Source: Lachnospiraceae bacterium
GTDB lineage: Bacteria > Bacillota > Clostridia > Lachnospirales > Lachnospiraceae
Length of the DNA stretch: 64,000 nucleotides
Assembly (NCBI GenBank): GCA_017440045.1
Contig: JAFSIA010000068.1
Coordinates: forward strand, 1-64,000
Direction: 5' to 3'
Shown: positions 44,397 through 55,100 of the stretch, one piece after another
How the letters are laid out: each line of letters begins with the position of its first letter
Numbering within the stretch: position 1 is the first letter of the stretch
The notes under the pieces: model-generated
What the model saw: only the letters and a program-made list of their open reading frames with translations
What the model was told of the DNA's origin: nothing
Database searches by the model: none
Program-made: the position numbers and the translations under genes

Positions 44397-47312
44397 ATGG
44401 ATATAAGCATTCATCAGTGGTTTGAGCTTATAAGTGTTATAGGAATCTTTATAACTCTTGCTATATTTTATATTGTTGTAAGATACAAGTCTTCAGAAAA
44501 TCAAAAGTATCTTATGCTTATTTGTTGTGCAACCTTTGGAGTGAATTTTGGTAATTTCTTTGCACTGTTTTCTGATGAATATCAGGGCTTATTACATGCG
44601 TTGCAGCTAAAGACGGTTGGACATATTTTTGTTCTAACTGCATTTATTCTCTTCATGGCAACTTTTAGCAAGATGGTTATTCCAAAGTACCTGAAGCTGT
44701 TTCTGTTATCATTAAATACAGTTAGTATATGCCTTTGTCTTACATGCGGAAGGAATGATTTATTCTTTAGTGAACTCAAGTATATTGCAGATGCAGAGTA
44801 CCCATATCTGGTAGCTGAACCGGGTTTGTTTTACCTGTTGTTTAGACTTGTGAATCTGGCATTTGTAGTTGTATTGACAGTTAAGATTATATATTTGGCT
44901 GTTAAGAAAAAGACAAGAGAAGCCAAAAGAAATTATTTGGTTGTTGCAAGCTGTGTTGCAGCAGTTGTAGGTGACTTTTTAACATTATTTAATATTATGC
45001 CGGGCTATGATTTTGTTGCATTTGGTATGGCAGTCAGTTTGATAATTTTTCTGTTTGCTGTATACAAGGTGGGTATTTTGGATGTTATTCAGGTTGCAAA
45101 GGATGATTTGCTGGAAAAAGCTTCGGAGGGTCTCATAGTTGTAAATGTGGACAGGGAGCTTGTATACTGCAATGAAAAGGCAAGAGAAATATTCCCATAC
45201 CTGGGGGAAAATGATAATGAATATATAAATCAAAAGCTTCAGGAGTTATTTTCCGAGGACAGCTTTATGGTAAATACAGCGGACGGACATTTCGAGGCTA
45301 AGGTAAAGGAGCTTACGGAAAACGGATATGTTAAGGGTTATATGGCATGGCTCTTTGACCTGACGTTTATAAATAAATATACGCAGGAAGTAGTTGCCCT
45401 AAAGGAGTATGCCGAGGCCGCAAATCAGTCAAAAACTATGTTTTTGGCAAATATGTCACATGAGATTAGAACTCCTATGAATGCCATTGTGGGATTTAAT
45501 GAACTGATATATCAAAAGTCTAAGGATAGTGAGATTAGGGGATATGCCTCAGATATTAAACTGGCATCTACAAATCTTTTGACTATCATTAATGATATTC
45601 TCGACTTATCCAAGATTGAGTCAGGAAAGATGGAAATCAAGTGCAAGAATTATGTACTTAAAAATCTTGTGGATGAGAGTGCCATAAATGTTGTATCTAT
45701 AGCAAACAGCAAAGGCTTAGAGTTTATTCTTGATATGGATAATACTTTGCCATATGAGCTTAATGGTGATGTGGACCATATAAGAAATATTCTTATAAAT
45801 CTTCTTAAGAATGCTGTTAAGTATACAAATGAGGGCTTTGTAAAGTTTATTATAAAGAAAGAGAGCTCTGATGGAGATCAGGTTACAATTAAGTTCTCTG
45901 TTGCAGACAGTGGTATCGGCATTAAGCAGGAAGATATAGGTAAGGTTTTCAACAAATTTGAACGATTTGATTCAAAAAAGAATACAAGTGTGGAAGGAAC
46001 TGGTCTTGGCCTCACAATCGTAAAAGGATATGTAGAGCTAATGGGCGGAACCATAGATGTGGAGAGCGAGTATGGAGTTGGAAGCACCTTTAGCGTTACT
46101 CTTACACAAAAGGTGATAAGTCAGGTTAAGACTATGGAAGAATTATCTGACCAGGAGGAAGCGGTAGAGGTAGTACGAAAGAAGTTTAGAGCGCCTAATG
46201 CACGTATATTAGTCGTAGATGATAATAGTACAAACCTGAAGGTGACGGCAAGCCTTCTTAAGTCCTACGGAATACGTGTGGAATTGGCAGATAGCGGAAG
46301 AAAAGCTATAGAAATGTGTAGAACAAATCCATATGATATTATATTTATGGATCATATGATGCCTGAGATGGATGGTGTCGAAGCCATGAAGCGCATAAGA
46401 ACATTAGTTGATGACGAGGCATATAGGAGTGTCATAATAGCACTTACTGCCAACGCTATAAGTGGCGTTAAGGAGCAGATGGAGGCAGAGGGATTTGATG
46501 GCTATATTTCAAAGCCTATCGACATTGTTCTCTTAGAAAATATGCTTCTTAAGTTCTTGTCAGACGAATTAGTTATCGAAGTGACCGATGAAGAAGCAGG
46601 GATGGAGTCAGATTATCAGATGGAAGATATGCCTCACAAAGAACATATTTCTCCAGATAAATTGCACAATGCCAAAGATGAAGATAATCCTAACCCGGAG
46701 ACATTTGAGCAATGCTTAGCAGGTATTGATGTAAAACAGGGAATAATTAACTGCGGTGGAGATAAAGACTCATACATAGAGGTTTTGCAGATTTATTATG
46801 GCAGTGGTGAAGGAAGAATAAATGACTTCGTAAGATTCCTTAATGAAAAAGATTACAAGAGTTATGTAATAGCAGTACATGGTTTAAAGTCCAGCTCGGC
46901 AAGTATCGGAGCTATGGAATTTTCAGAACGGGCAAAGAGACATGAGTTTGCCGGTAAGGAAGAGCGTTATGGCTTTATACATGATGATGTAGATGGCCTT
47001 CTTGAGGAATATAAGTCAGTTCTTTCTAAGATAAGAAGAGCGCTTATATTTGAGGGAATCATGGAGGAAGGCAGTGAGGATAATGAGACACAGACAGATA
47101 AAATAGTGTTGCCTGAGGCTGTTGAAGAACAAATTATAGGTAGTTTGCACCAATTAATGGAGAACTACAAGCTGGAGCGTATTAAGCAGATATATGACAT
47201 TACAAGAGCTTGTAATCTTCGCTATGAAAATGAGAAATTACTAGCAGAGGTTTATAATGCCATAGAAGACGGAGATACTAAGAAAGCTCTTGAGCTTCTT
47301 TCGGCAGAGTAA
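44397..47312 (+). CDS. 7TM hybrid histidine kinase with PAS, REC and Hpt domains
   Basis: This 971-residue membrane sensor contains a full phosphorelay. Seven helices fill residues 1-225 (7TM sensor type), followed by a PAS-like domain (about 232-335, EKASEGLIVVNVDRELVYCN). The HisKA phospho-His is in MSHEIRTPMNAIVG near 354. The HATPase part has NLLKNAVKYT, DSGIGI and GTGLGLTIVKG. The REC domain (about 600-725) has ILVVDDN and the phospho-Asp in IFMDHMMPEMDG. A C-terminal Hpt domain has its His in YVIAVHGLKSSSASIG near 828. The signal is unknown. Coupling to the double-receiver protein upstream is likely; a terminator follows. Confidence 0.92.
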   Translation: MDISIHQWFELISVIGIFITLAIFYIVVRYKSSENQKYLMLICCATFGVNFGNFFALFSDEYQGLLHALQLKTVGHIFVLTAFILFMATFSKMVIPKYLKLFLLSLNTVSICLCLTCGRNDLFFSELKYIADAEYPYLVAEPGLFYLLFRLVNLAFVVVLTVKIIYLAVKKKTREAKRNYLVVASCVAAVVGDFLTLFNIMPGYDFVAFGMAVSLIIFLFAVYKVGILDVIQVAKDDLLEKASEGLIVVNVDRELVYCNEKAREIFPYLGENDNEYINQKLQELFSEDSFMVNTADGHFEAKVKELTENGYVKGYMAWLFDLTFINKYTQEVVALKEYAEAANQSKTMFLANMSHEIRTPMNAIVGFNELIYQKSKDSEIRGYASDIKLASTNLLTIINDILDLSKIESGKMEIKCKNYVLKNLVDESAINVVSIANSKGLEFILDMDNTLPYELNGDVDHIRNILINLLKNAVKYTNEGFVKFIIKKESSDGDQVTIKFSVADSGIGIKQEDIGKVFNKFERFDSKKNTSVEGTGLGLTIVKGYVELMGGTIDVESEYGVGSTFSVTLTQKVISQVKTMEELSDQEEAVEVVRKKFRAPNARILVVDDNSTNLKVTASLLKSYGIRVELADSGRKAIEMCRTNPYDIIFMDHMMPEMDGVEAMKRIRTLVDDEAYRSVIIALTANAISGVKEQMEAEGFDGYISKPIDIVLLENMLLKFLSDELVIEVTDEEAGMESDYQMEDMPHKEHISPDKLHNAKDEDNPNPETFEQCLAGIDVKQGIINCGGDKDSYIEVLQIYYGSGEGRINDFVRFLNEKDYKSYVIAVHGLKSSSASIGAMEFSERAKRHEFAGKEERYGFIHDDVDGLLEEYKSVLSKIRRALIFEGIMEEGSEDNETQTDKIVLPEAVEEQIIGSLHQLMENYKLERIKQIYDITRACNLRYENEKLLAEVYNAIEDGDTKKALELLSAE

Positions 47313-47316
47313 CAAT

Positions 47317-47357
47317 AAACCAGTTTACTATCTTTCGATTAGTAAACTGGTTTTTCT
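47317..47357. terminator. Bidirectional terminator between convergent genes
   Basis: AAACCAGTTTACTA (47317-47330) and TAGTAAACTGGTTT (47340-47353) form a perfect 14-bp stem with a 9-nt loop. TTTTTCTTTG follows on the plus strand, and the minus-strand gene ends just beyond it at 47361. Confidence 0.9.
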
Positions 47358-47360
47358 TTG

Positions 47361-48425
47361 TTACAAGATAAAAAAATATGTTGGAACAAATATGTTTTGA
47401 AGTATTTTCATGGCAGGTATAAGGTTTGCCAGATTAAAGAAAATCGGGCAACAGATTACCGAGCCTAAAATGAAAACCGGTATAAGTGCAAGAAAAATAT
47501 TCTCACTAACTATGGTTGATAAGATGTATGTAAAAATTATACATATTAAACCATACACCACTATAACATAAAGCTCATGGCCTATGGATTCATAAACACC
47601 GGCAACAAAAAGACTTAAGAATCCTACAAACGTAGCTATGAAAGTTGGGGTGAATATGGATAATAGCTTTAAAAGAGGTCTTCTATATATAGGGATGTTT
47701 GAGTAAGTAAAGCTCTGCTTATCTCTATACCAGGTTACACCGCCTGTGAGAGCGGTAATAAAAATAAATATTGCAACAATTCCTTTTACAGGAGTTACGA
47801 GATAACTAAAAATATTTATAGTTTGGTCACTTCCTGTATAGTCATCATACAGTGCGTCATAATCAAAAGAAAATGTGCTGCCGTTGGAAGCAAATTTTTT
47901 ATACTCTTCAAAGAGCTTTTCAAAATCTTCCTCAGGAACATTTGAAAAAATTTCCAGTGATTTGCTGTCATCTATAAGAAGCTCGCCTGCGGTATTTTCC
48001 ATAATAGAAGCGATAATGATTAGATTTGATAGTATGGAAATGCTATTTTCCGGTGGGGAGATGAGCTCGATGGTATTTCGGCTGTCCTCATTTTCAAGCC
48101 TAGTGTAAAAATCTGACGAGAAAGCATATCCACAGGAAACCTTACCGGCGCGGACTGCTAATTCTAAATTTTCTCTTGTATCATAGAATACGAATTCTAA
48201 AATACCTTCATGATTTTGTAATGTATCCTTAAGACCTGATATCTTTTCATAATCATCTGAATATTCATCAATGTAAAAGCCTACAGAAATACTGGCTGTT
48301 ATGTCTGTAGACATAAGTCTTAAGGCCGTAGCTATAAGAATCATAAGAGCTAGTATGATTATCATTGAAGGCCTCTTTAAATGTCTCTTAAAAAAGAGCT
48401 TACACCAATAAAAAGTTTTTTTCAT
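47361..48425 (-). CDS. ABC-2 type transporter permease (second)
   Basis: This 354-residue membrane protein has one N-terminal helix (MIIILALMILIATAL), a large outer loop (about 45-210) and five C-terminal helices, the ABC2_membrane_3/YhgE-like layout. The loop is acidic (FNVPEEDFEKLFEEYKKFA-like segment near 165) and may bind substrate. Its ATG overlaps the stop of the preceding permease gene by one base (TAATG), so translation is coupled. It is the last gene of the minus-strand exporter operon. The substrate is unknown. Confidence 0.82.
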   Translation of the reverse strand: MKKTFYWCKLFFKRHLKRPSMIIILALMILIATALRLMSTDITASISVGFYIDEYSDDYEKISGLKDTLQNHEGILEFVFYDTRENLELAVRAGKVSCGYAFSSDFYTRLENEDSRNTIELISPPENSISILSNLIIIASIMENTAGELLIDDSKSLEIFSNVPEEDFEKLFEEYKKFASNGSTFSFDYDALYDDYTGSDQTINIFSYLVTPVKGIVAIFIFITALTGGVTWYRDKQSFTYSNIPIYRRPLLKLLSIFTPTFIATFVGFLSLFVAGVYESIGHELYVIVVYGLICIIFTYILSTIVSENIFLALIPVFILGSVICCPIFFNLANLIPAMKILQNIFVPTYFFIL

Positions 48426-49660
48426 TATCTAAGCTCCTTTCTTCTCTTGAGGTAACTAAACAATATGCCAGCGAAAAATAAGCCAATTGCCCATAGGAAA
48501 CATATGAAAAAGCTTGTAGCCTTCATATCTCCGGCTAAGGCATTGCTGGCAAAGTCTATCATATAGTGAGTAGGTAACAGTATGCTGACTGATTGTAATA
48601 TATCAGGAAGCATTATTGTCGGAATAAAACATCCGGATACAAAACACATAATAAGCGTACCGAAGAAGGTAAGCATTATACGTGATAAATTGTGTTCTGT
48701 AGCAGATGATATGGCAAATATAAATGCTGAACCTACAAGTAAGAGCATAGGAATAGTCAATATTAAACCGACAATTCCTTCAATTGAAAGTGTTAACCCG
48801 AAAATGGACATAATAAATACGGCAGGGACAGCCACTATTAATATGGCGCAAAAGCCTGACAAAAGTATAGATATATACAATGAAAGTCCCTGTAAAAAGC
48901 ATCCGGTTCCGCTGAGGGAAAGTCTCTTTGACGCTTCGGGAGGAGTGACTCTAAGGAATGAATAAAAGTTTATACCAAAGAGCATAGCAAAGAGAACTAA
49001 TCCGCCACATATATAATATGTCATAAGAGGAATGTTTCCTGTGGCACTGACAGTCTCTTCATCAAACATTTGATTGCCGGTGGCAACAATGTTTATGTAT
49101 TTCATGTTCATACGTGCAAGAGCCTCATCTTTTTCGCTGTTCGCAGAGTGATTTTCGTAAAAATCATATATGCTGTAAATACCTGCCTGAGCAGATGAAA
49201 GCATTGTTGATAAAGAATCGGTAATCTCCTTTAACAGGATGGCTTCAAAGCCGGAATTCTCCGGAAACACCACGGTCATAGGAGTGTTTTTTCCATGTAT
49301 AATATTATATACGGTGTCCTCGGGAATAACTACGGCGGCTAAAACTTTGCCGTCCTTTAGCATCTCCATAGCCTCTTGTCTGGAAACAAAATTAAAGTCT
49401 ATATTTTCGCTTACATCAGACATACCAAGGACAGCATTTGTTATGGTATCTGCTATTTCAGATGTATCTTCCATAACTACACCTATGGAAAATGTCTCCT
49501 TGGAAGCTTCGCCTGATAAACCTCCATACAGGAAATTACTGCCACAAAAAGCAACTGCACTTACAAGAAATATAAGTGCAGTTGCTCCAAAAATCAACTG
49601 AGGTAGAGAGTGAAATGCTCTCTTTATATTAAGTTTTAAGAGAGTTTTAAAACGAATCAT
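48425..49660 (-). CDS. ABC-2 type transporter permease (first)
   Basis: The 411-residue protein has an N-terminal helix (LIFGATALIFLVSAVAF), an outer loop of about 180 residues with KVLAAVVIPEDTVYNIIHGK, which is characteristic of ABC-2/YhgE-type permeases, then six helices and a basic YLKRRKELR end. With its neighbour it should form the heterodimeric channel energised by the ATPase encoded at the head of the operon. GGAGATTTAA lies before the ATG. Confidence 0.85.
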   Translation of the reverse strand: MIRFKTLLKLNIKRAFHSLPQLIFGATALIFLVSAVAFCGSNFLYGGLSGEASKETFSIGVVMEDTSEIADTITNAVLGMSDVSENIDFNFVSRQEAMEMLKDGKVLAAVVIPEDTVYNIIHGKNTPMTVVFPENSGFEAILLKEITDSLSTMLSSAQAGIYSIYDFYENHSANSEKDEALARMNMKYINIVATGNQMFDEETVSATGNIPLMTYYICGGLVLFAMLFGINFYSFLRVTPPEASKRLSLSGTGCFLQGLSLYISILLSGFCAILIVAVPAVFIMSIFGLTLSIEGIVGLILTIPMLLLVGSAFIFAISSATEHNLSRIMLTFFGTLIMCFVSGCFIPTIMLPDILQSVSILLPTHYMIDFASNALAGDMKATSFFICFLWAIGLFFAGILFSYLKRRKELR

Positions 49661-49701
49661 TTAAATCTCCTTAATGACTTAAATATTTAAGTGACAGCTT
49701 A

Positions 49702-51249
49702 TTACTGGAATAAATCCTCAATATCACTTAAGTTGCCGTTAATTTCTTTAAGTAAGGATGTGAAATCTGAAAGGTCCATATCCCATACATTATATACCGG
49801 ACTGCCTGATGGCTTAGATACAGCATCAATTGGGTTAAATCCAACTGAGAATGTTACATCAAAGAGAGTTTCACCTTGCTGAACATAGTTAAGTGTATCC
49901 ATTTTGAAATTGAAGTAATCGCCATCTTCTACATATGAACCGTTTGCATTAAGCTTTGCAACAAGATTTTCATTTTTGTTAAACGAAAGATTCATATCAA
50001 AGTCGCCGTTGTCTTCGGACTTCATATCATAATTAACGATGTAGGAATCGTAATAATCAGCAATCTCAATAGTTGTATTATTATAATCACCTACATTTGA
50101 ACCACCAGTCATATCGGATTTAATAGAAAAATATCCTTCACATGCATCTGCATTTTTTCTGTCATATGTCAAGGAACCATTTTCTGTAAAACCGATAAAG
50201 AGGTCGAATGCAGCTGGCTCAACTGTATCTGTAAGGTAGATTGAAAAATCAATAGTCTTTCCTAAGTAATTTTCTAACTGAGTAATGATTTGTCCCCAGT
50301 ATGACTCAATATAAGATGAAGCCATAGAGAAAATCTGTCCCATACTAGAGCCGTAAGCCATGCTCATAACAGAATCAAAACCTTCTAAATCTTCATCCAT
50401 ATCCACCATCATACCTGAAGCATAGTCAATGACATCACCAATCATTGACTGGAAGTCCTCATTGTTGAGAATGTATATAATTGAATCTAAGATGATGTAT
50501 GATAAGTCAGCTACTGCAAGGTGAGCTCTGTATGCCTGATATTCTTTGCCATCATTTAATGTCATCTTGCCATTATTTGTAACGCTCATAGCATCTGTGG
50601 CTTCAAAGTATGAAGTCGATATAACATCCATAAGGTCATCGAGAAAATCAGCGTAATCGAATTCAATCTCTGGAAGATATGAGCCCATCATCTCGCTTGC
50701 AACTGAAAACATAGCTAAATACTGGTCAATGTCAAAACCACCTAATAATGTTTCTCCAATATATGAGTTTGAAAGGTCTTGTGACAGGTTGTCAAATGTG
50801 GCAGTAACGATACCTTCAAAGAGAACTGGTATTTTAGCAATAAGCTCATCCTCATCTAAGTAAACAGTTCCGTTAGCAACTGTCGCTGAGCCTACAGTGA
50901 GGCCTGCCATAAGTGAGAACATCTGGTTCTTGGCATCCATCTCCATATCAAGGCTTCCGCCAAGACCTTCGATTTCATCAAAATCTGCCATTTCATTTAT
51001 TTGGAAATCCAGATTGAAGGCTGATGGATTTTCTTTTATGACATCAACGATAGCGCTGATAGTATCAATTGTTTCTGATGCGCCTGATAAATAGTTTGTC
51101 ACGCCGTAAGCGACAGCATCATTGTCGCTGAGCATATGAAGTGACTGAGTGTCTCTAGGTCCTGAGAGAACCAATGTGAGAGCTGTTGTGGCAGCCACTA
51201 CTACACTTGTAGCGCCGCAGATAATAGCAAAAAGTTTACCTTTAAACAT
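49702..51249 (-). CDS. Exported or membrane-anchored protein of the ABC-2 operon
   Basis: This 515-residue protein has one N-terminal hydrophobic segment (LFAIICGATSVVVAATTALTLVL), serving as signal or anchor. The remainder is a long, acidic, Asp/Ser/Met-rich outer domain with alternating helical and beta stretches (MTLNDGKEYQAYRAHLAVAD, VEPAAFDLFIGFTENGSLTYD). No family is recognised with confidence. A lipoprotein-carrier-like fold of the LolA/LppX kind is possible from the beta-rich C-terminus but is not supported by a motif; no lipobox Cys is present. It overlaps the ATPase gene by 8 nt and has AGGAGG before its ATG. It is probably an accessory of the exporter, for example a substrate-binding part. 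Confidence 0.6.
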   Translation of the reverse strand: MFKGKLFAIICGATSVVVAATTALTLVLSGPRDTQSLHMLSDNDAVAYGVTNYLSGASETIDTISAIVDVIKENPSAFNLDFQINEMADFDEIEGLGGSLDMEMDAKNQMFSLMAGLTVGSATVANGTVYLDEDELIAKIPVLFEGIVTATFDNLSQDLSNSYIGETLLGGFDIDQYLAMFSVASEMMGSYLPEIEFDYADFLDDLMDVISTSYFEATDAMSVTNNGKMTLNDGKEYQAYRAHLAVADLSYIILDSIIYILNNEDFQSMIGDVIDYASGMMVDMDEDLEGFDSVMSMAYGSSMGQIFSMASSYIESYWGQIITQLENYLGKTIDFSIYLTDTVEPAAFDLFIGFTENGSLTYDRKNADACEGYFSIKSDMTGGSNVGDYNNTTIEIADYYDSYIVNYDMKSEDNGDFDMNLSFNKNENLVAKLNANGSYVEDGDYFNFKMDTLNYVQQGETLFDVTFSVGFNPIDAVSKPSGSPVYNVWDMDLSDFTSLLKEINGNLSDIEDLFQ

Positions 51250-51940
51250 TTTTTACCTCCTTATTTATATCCATTGCAGTTAATAGTTCATCGCCTCTAA
51301 GTTCCTTTGAAACCTGGGCAAGAGTGCCGTCACGCATAACGTAAAGCTTATCGCATATGGAAAGCTCCTCCTCGTCATGGGTAGCTATAATCACTGTACC
51401 GCCTGCAGTAGCGTAGCTTTTTAGATAGTCTCTAATAGCCAGCTTTGTAGGTAAATCCAGAGCAGCACTGGGCTCATCTAAGATGATGATAGGTGGATTG
51501 TTAGCTACGGACATAGCTATGCTCAAGCGCTTTTTCATACCGCCGGAAAGTGTTTTAACCTTCTGCTTTAGTATAGGAGTAAGACCTAACATAGCGATGA
51601 CACCCCTGTTAGCCGCGTCTTCAAAAGTGGTTTTTGAGTCGCAGTACCATAACATTAAATTGTCTTTTACAGTTAAATCCGGAAAAACGGGATTCTCTTG
51701 TGGAACATAACCAATATACTCAGAAGTATACTTAGGATTTTTTAAAATATTCCTGTCATTAATCTGGACATCACCATCATCGGGTTTTCTTATGCCTGCA
51801 ATAATGGACAAAAGTGTTGATTTTCCTGAGCCATTGATACCAACTATGCCAATACATTCCCCTGGATTTCCGTCAAAGGAACACCCTTTTAAAACCTGTT
51901 TTTTTCCGAAAGATTTCTGAATATTTTTAATCTTCATCAT
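51242..51940 (-). CDS. ABC transporter ATP-binding protein
   Basis: The 232-residue ATPase has Walker A GINGSGKS near residue 35, the Q-loop GYVPQENPVF, signature LSGGMKKR, Walker B IIILDEPSAALD and the switch His in IATHDEEEL. It energises the two ABC-2 permeases downstream. The open frame extends upstream to 52036, but the promoter elements at 51948-51975 lie inside that extension, so translation begins at MMKIKNIQKSF (ATG at 51940 or 51937). There is no ribosome binding site before these ATGs, in contrast to almost every other gene here; the mRNA is probably leaderless. Confidence 0.88.
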   Translation of the reverse strand: MMKIKNIQKSFGKKQVLKGCSFDGNPGECIGIVGINGSGKSTLLSIIAGIRKPDDGDVQINDRNILKNPKYTSEYIGYVPQENPVFPDLTVKDNLMLWYCDSKTTFEDAANRGVIAMLGLTPILKQKVKTLSGGMKKRLSIAMSVANNPPIIILDEPSAALDLPTKLAIRDYLKSYATAGGTVIIATHDEEELSICDKLYVMRDGTLAQVSKELRGDELLTAMDINKEVKNV

Positions 51941-51947
51941 AGTTTTT

Positions 51948-51975
51948 ATTTTATCATATATAATGTTTTTGTCAA
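51948..51975 (-). promoter_or_regulatory. Consensus promoter giving a probable leaderless mRNA
   Basis: On the minus strand TTGACA (51975-51970) and TAAAAT (51953-51948) are 16 bp apart, with TG one base before the -10 element. The expected start (7 nt past the -10 element) falls at 51941, one base before or at the ATG (51940) of the ATPase gene. Confidence 0.75.
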
Positions 51976-52024
51976 TTATACCCCAAAAATTGGGGAAAAA
52001 TGTGGATAAAATACCACGAAAGGC

Positions 52025-52053
52025 TTGAAATGGCAATGTTTATGTGATATATT
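52025..52053 (+). promoter_or_regulatory. Promoter of the large surface protein gene
   Basis: TTGAAA (52025-52030) and TATATT (52048-52053) are 17 bp apart, with TG one base before the -10 element (TGATATATT). The start near 52060 leaves a leader of about 71 nt. It is divergent from the ABC-2 operon promoter. Confidence 0.75.
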
Positions 52054-52130
52054 AGACTAAATAACTAGGCAAGGATGCGACAGTTTTATAAACGTGAACA
52101 AACGGACAAAGGTTTCCAAGGAGGGTGCCA

Positions 52131-55100
52131 ATGGATAAAATTATGAAGATATATCGAAAAATCAGAAAGGATAGTAAGCTTCTTTCTGCCACAGTGGCAG
52201 TACTTAGCGCTTTATTGGTGGGCGTCGTGGTACTGTTTTTCTGCTTGCCAGAAATACAAGCGGCAACAACGAACAATGTTACATGGACGCCGACTGGTAC
52301 TAGGATGTATGAGTTAAGTGCATTGCAGGATGGTGATGCATCAAACATAACAGCCACAAGCATTGCGGTGGAAGCAGGTCAGACATATACTATTGATGGT
52401 ACTGGCGTAGAGCGAAATAATGTAAACATTACTTTTAATTATACAAGCAACTCAGGAACAGATGCTCAGCCGGCAGAGGTTACTATTCACATTGTTAATG
52501 TTGATATTAAACAGTCATTGGATGTAAGTGCATTTAGATTTTCTACAAACGGATACCCTGTCGAGTATAAACTTGTTGTACAGGGAGAGTGTTCTATTGA
52601 GAGCACATGTCAGGGAGCGTTATATCCACTGATTGCTGTAGAGGATACATCATATAGTGTATATAAGCTTCATGCAAATGCAGGTTCTGGAAATAATGTA
52701 GAGGATTTTGTTTCATTAGATACTTTGTCTAAGAGTGTCAGCTTAAAGGTTGCAGGTCAGACTCCAGTTTCTAAGCTTACTCTTACTAATGCCAGTGGAA
52801 GCTACGGTGCGCTTATTGGTTCAGGCGAGAAGAATACATTTGCAGCTGAGTCTGTGACAGAGATTCAGGCACTTATAAAAAACCTTAATGATCAGTTTAT
52901 ATTGCAGGCCAGTGAGCAGATTGATGTAACAAATACTTCAATAGCGGCAGCATTAAAGGCGGCACCATACAAGTTTGTTACTGCGCCAGGCTATGATTAC
53001 ACATTCTTCCCACAGTATACATACAACTCGACAAATGGTGCATCAGCAGGAAAGATAACTGTTGGTAATTTGGATGGTTCAGGTGGACTTATACTTAACC
53101 TTACAAACAACGGATATGGTGCAGCTATCGGCGGTGGTGGTTGCAGTACTGCATCAGGTAAGGGCGCAACTGCGAAGAAGGTAACTGTTAATGCAGGTAC
53201 TATTACATTTAACTCGCCAACTAGCTATTTAGGTTCACCGGTGTTTGGTTCAGGTGTTGCCAAGGGAGCAGCATCTCCGGAGTCTACTAGTGGTACATTT
53301 GGTGGAATTGAGATTAATGGCGGTTCTGTTTACTTAGGAAATTATGCAAATAAATTTGGTAACACATTGCCTGTAAATAAAAATGGTGACAGACTTTACG
53401 AGATTAAGGCAAATACATACGATGGAACTTATTCTATTGCGGATATTGATAACTTTACTGTAAACGATCCATTCCCTATCGAATACGAGTACGATCCAAG
53501 TCTTCAGTTTGACTTTGATTTGGAGGGAATGACAAGCAGTCTTGTTGCACAGCCTTTGGGAATGACTAAAAATATTCTTGATTTAGATATTATACTTAGT
53601 CCAACATTAAGCTATATGTATGATGGTTCCGGCCACAATGACAGATATACACTTCACTTCTGGTTGCCGGCAGTTCAGACAACAGCTCTCGTAATTACAG
53701 ATGAGTTTGGACCGGGATACACAGATTTTACTCTTTACACATCAGGTAGGGTGGAAGTTGATCCAATTAATCCAGATGAGACATCTGCGGACAGCAGAAG
53801 ATATGTTCTTGTAAGAGACCAGACCTACTACCTTGTGGCTGAAAATATTCCATCAGGACTTAAGGTGAAGAATGTGGCACTTACAGCTGATGGCAGAGTG
53901 ACAAGTGCATATTATGACACAGCGCTTGGCTATAGAATTGATGCATCTACATCAAGCATTACAGCTGAGGTGACATACAGTGGTAGCATTGATATCAATT
54001 TTGATTTAGGCTTCGATGCCAATGATACAAACAACCATAACATACAGGCTCCAGTGGCCAGCTATGAGTATGGAACTGAGACATATACACTTCCAAATCT
54101 TGGAACCGTTATGAAGGATACAGCAGCCGGTCAGGTGACAGACCTTGTATTCAGAGGTTGGATTTATACAGACAGCGCAGGTAACGAGCTTGGATATATA
54201 ACACATATTACTAAGACCCAGCAGCTTGATGGTAATATGAAGACCTTCAATGAAGTTGTTCAGTCTGATGGTGAGATTTATCTTAAGGCGTTATGGTCAG
54301 TACAGGTTGAGTATTTCCCTGGTGATGACGCTGATGTAACAGGAAATCTTGACAAGATAGTAGTTGATTATGCATATGGTACAGGTGCTGTATTGAATGT
54401 AAATATTACAGCTATTGAGCCACAGAAGGATACATTCGCATTTATGGGATGGTCATTGGATGATGGCACAGACCTTTACTTAAATGGAAGTACTGTTGCA
54501 GTATCTACATATACAAGCCATGGCTTATATGCTAATTATGAGAGAACAGGTTTTAGTGTATATATTGATTCATCAGCTCTTAGTGAGGATTACGCAGAGC
54601 TTAGCTGTGTAGGATCTTCTGGAACAGATATTTTAAGAAGAAGATCAGACGGCAGCTTGGCAACAGTTGTTATAGATGGTAAGACATACTATTACACAAG
54701 TGTTGTTAGAAAGGGTAGCCAGGTAAGAGTTGTTATCAGCACAAAGCATGGTTACAAGATGGAGAATACTTCAGTTGTTATAACAGGTAGTCAGTCAAGC
54801 AGAGTTTCTACAGACTCTATTACAGGTGAGTGTTTAGCTGATGTGACAGTTGAAGATGAAGATATCTTTGTGACAACAGATGCAACATTTAGTCCAATTG
54901 AATACGAGATTATATTTAAAGATGGCAAGGAGCCAAACGAGCTTCTTTGGAGTGGATACACATTCTCATTCAATATAGAGGATATCGCTGATGGAAAGAC
55001 AATCGGTGACATCATTAGAGAAGGACTTAATGTTACACAGGCAGAGATGTCAGATGCAGCTATTTCCGCTTTTATTAACAGAATAGACAAAAATACAAGA

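Noticed and set aside
51242..52036. Longer ABC ATPase starting at 52036
   Set aside because: The extension would be read from before the consensus promoter and its sequence has no ABC-like content.
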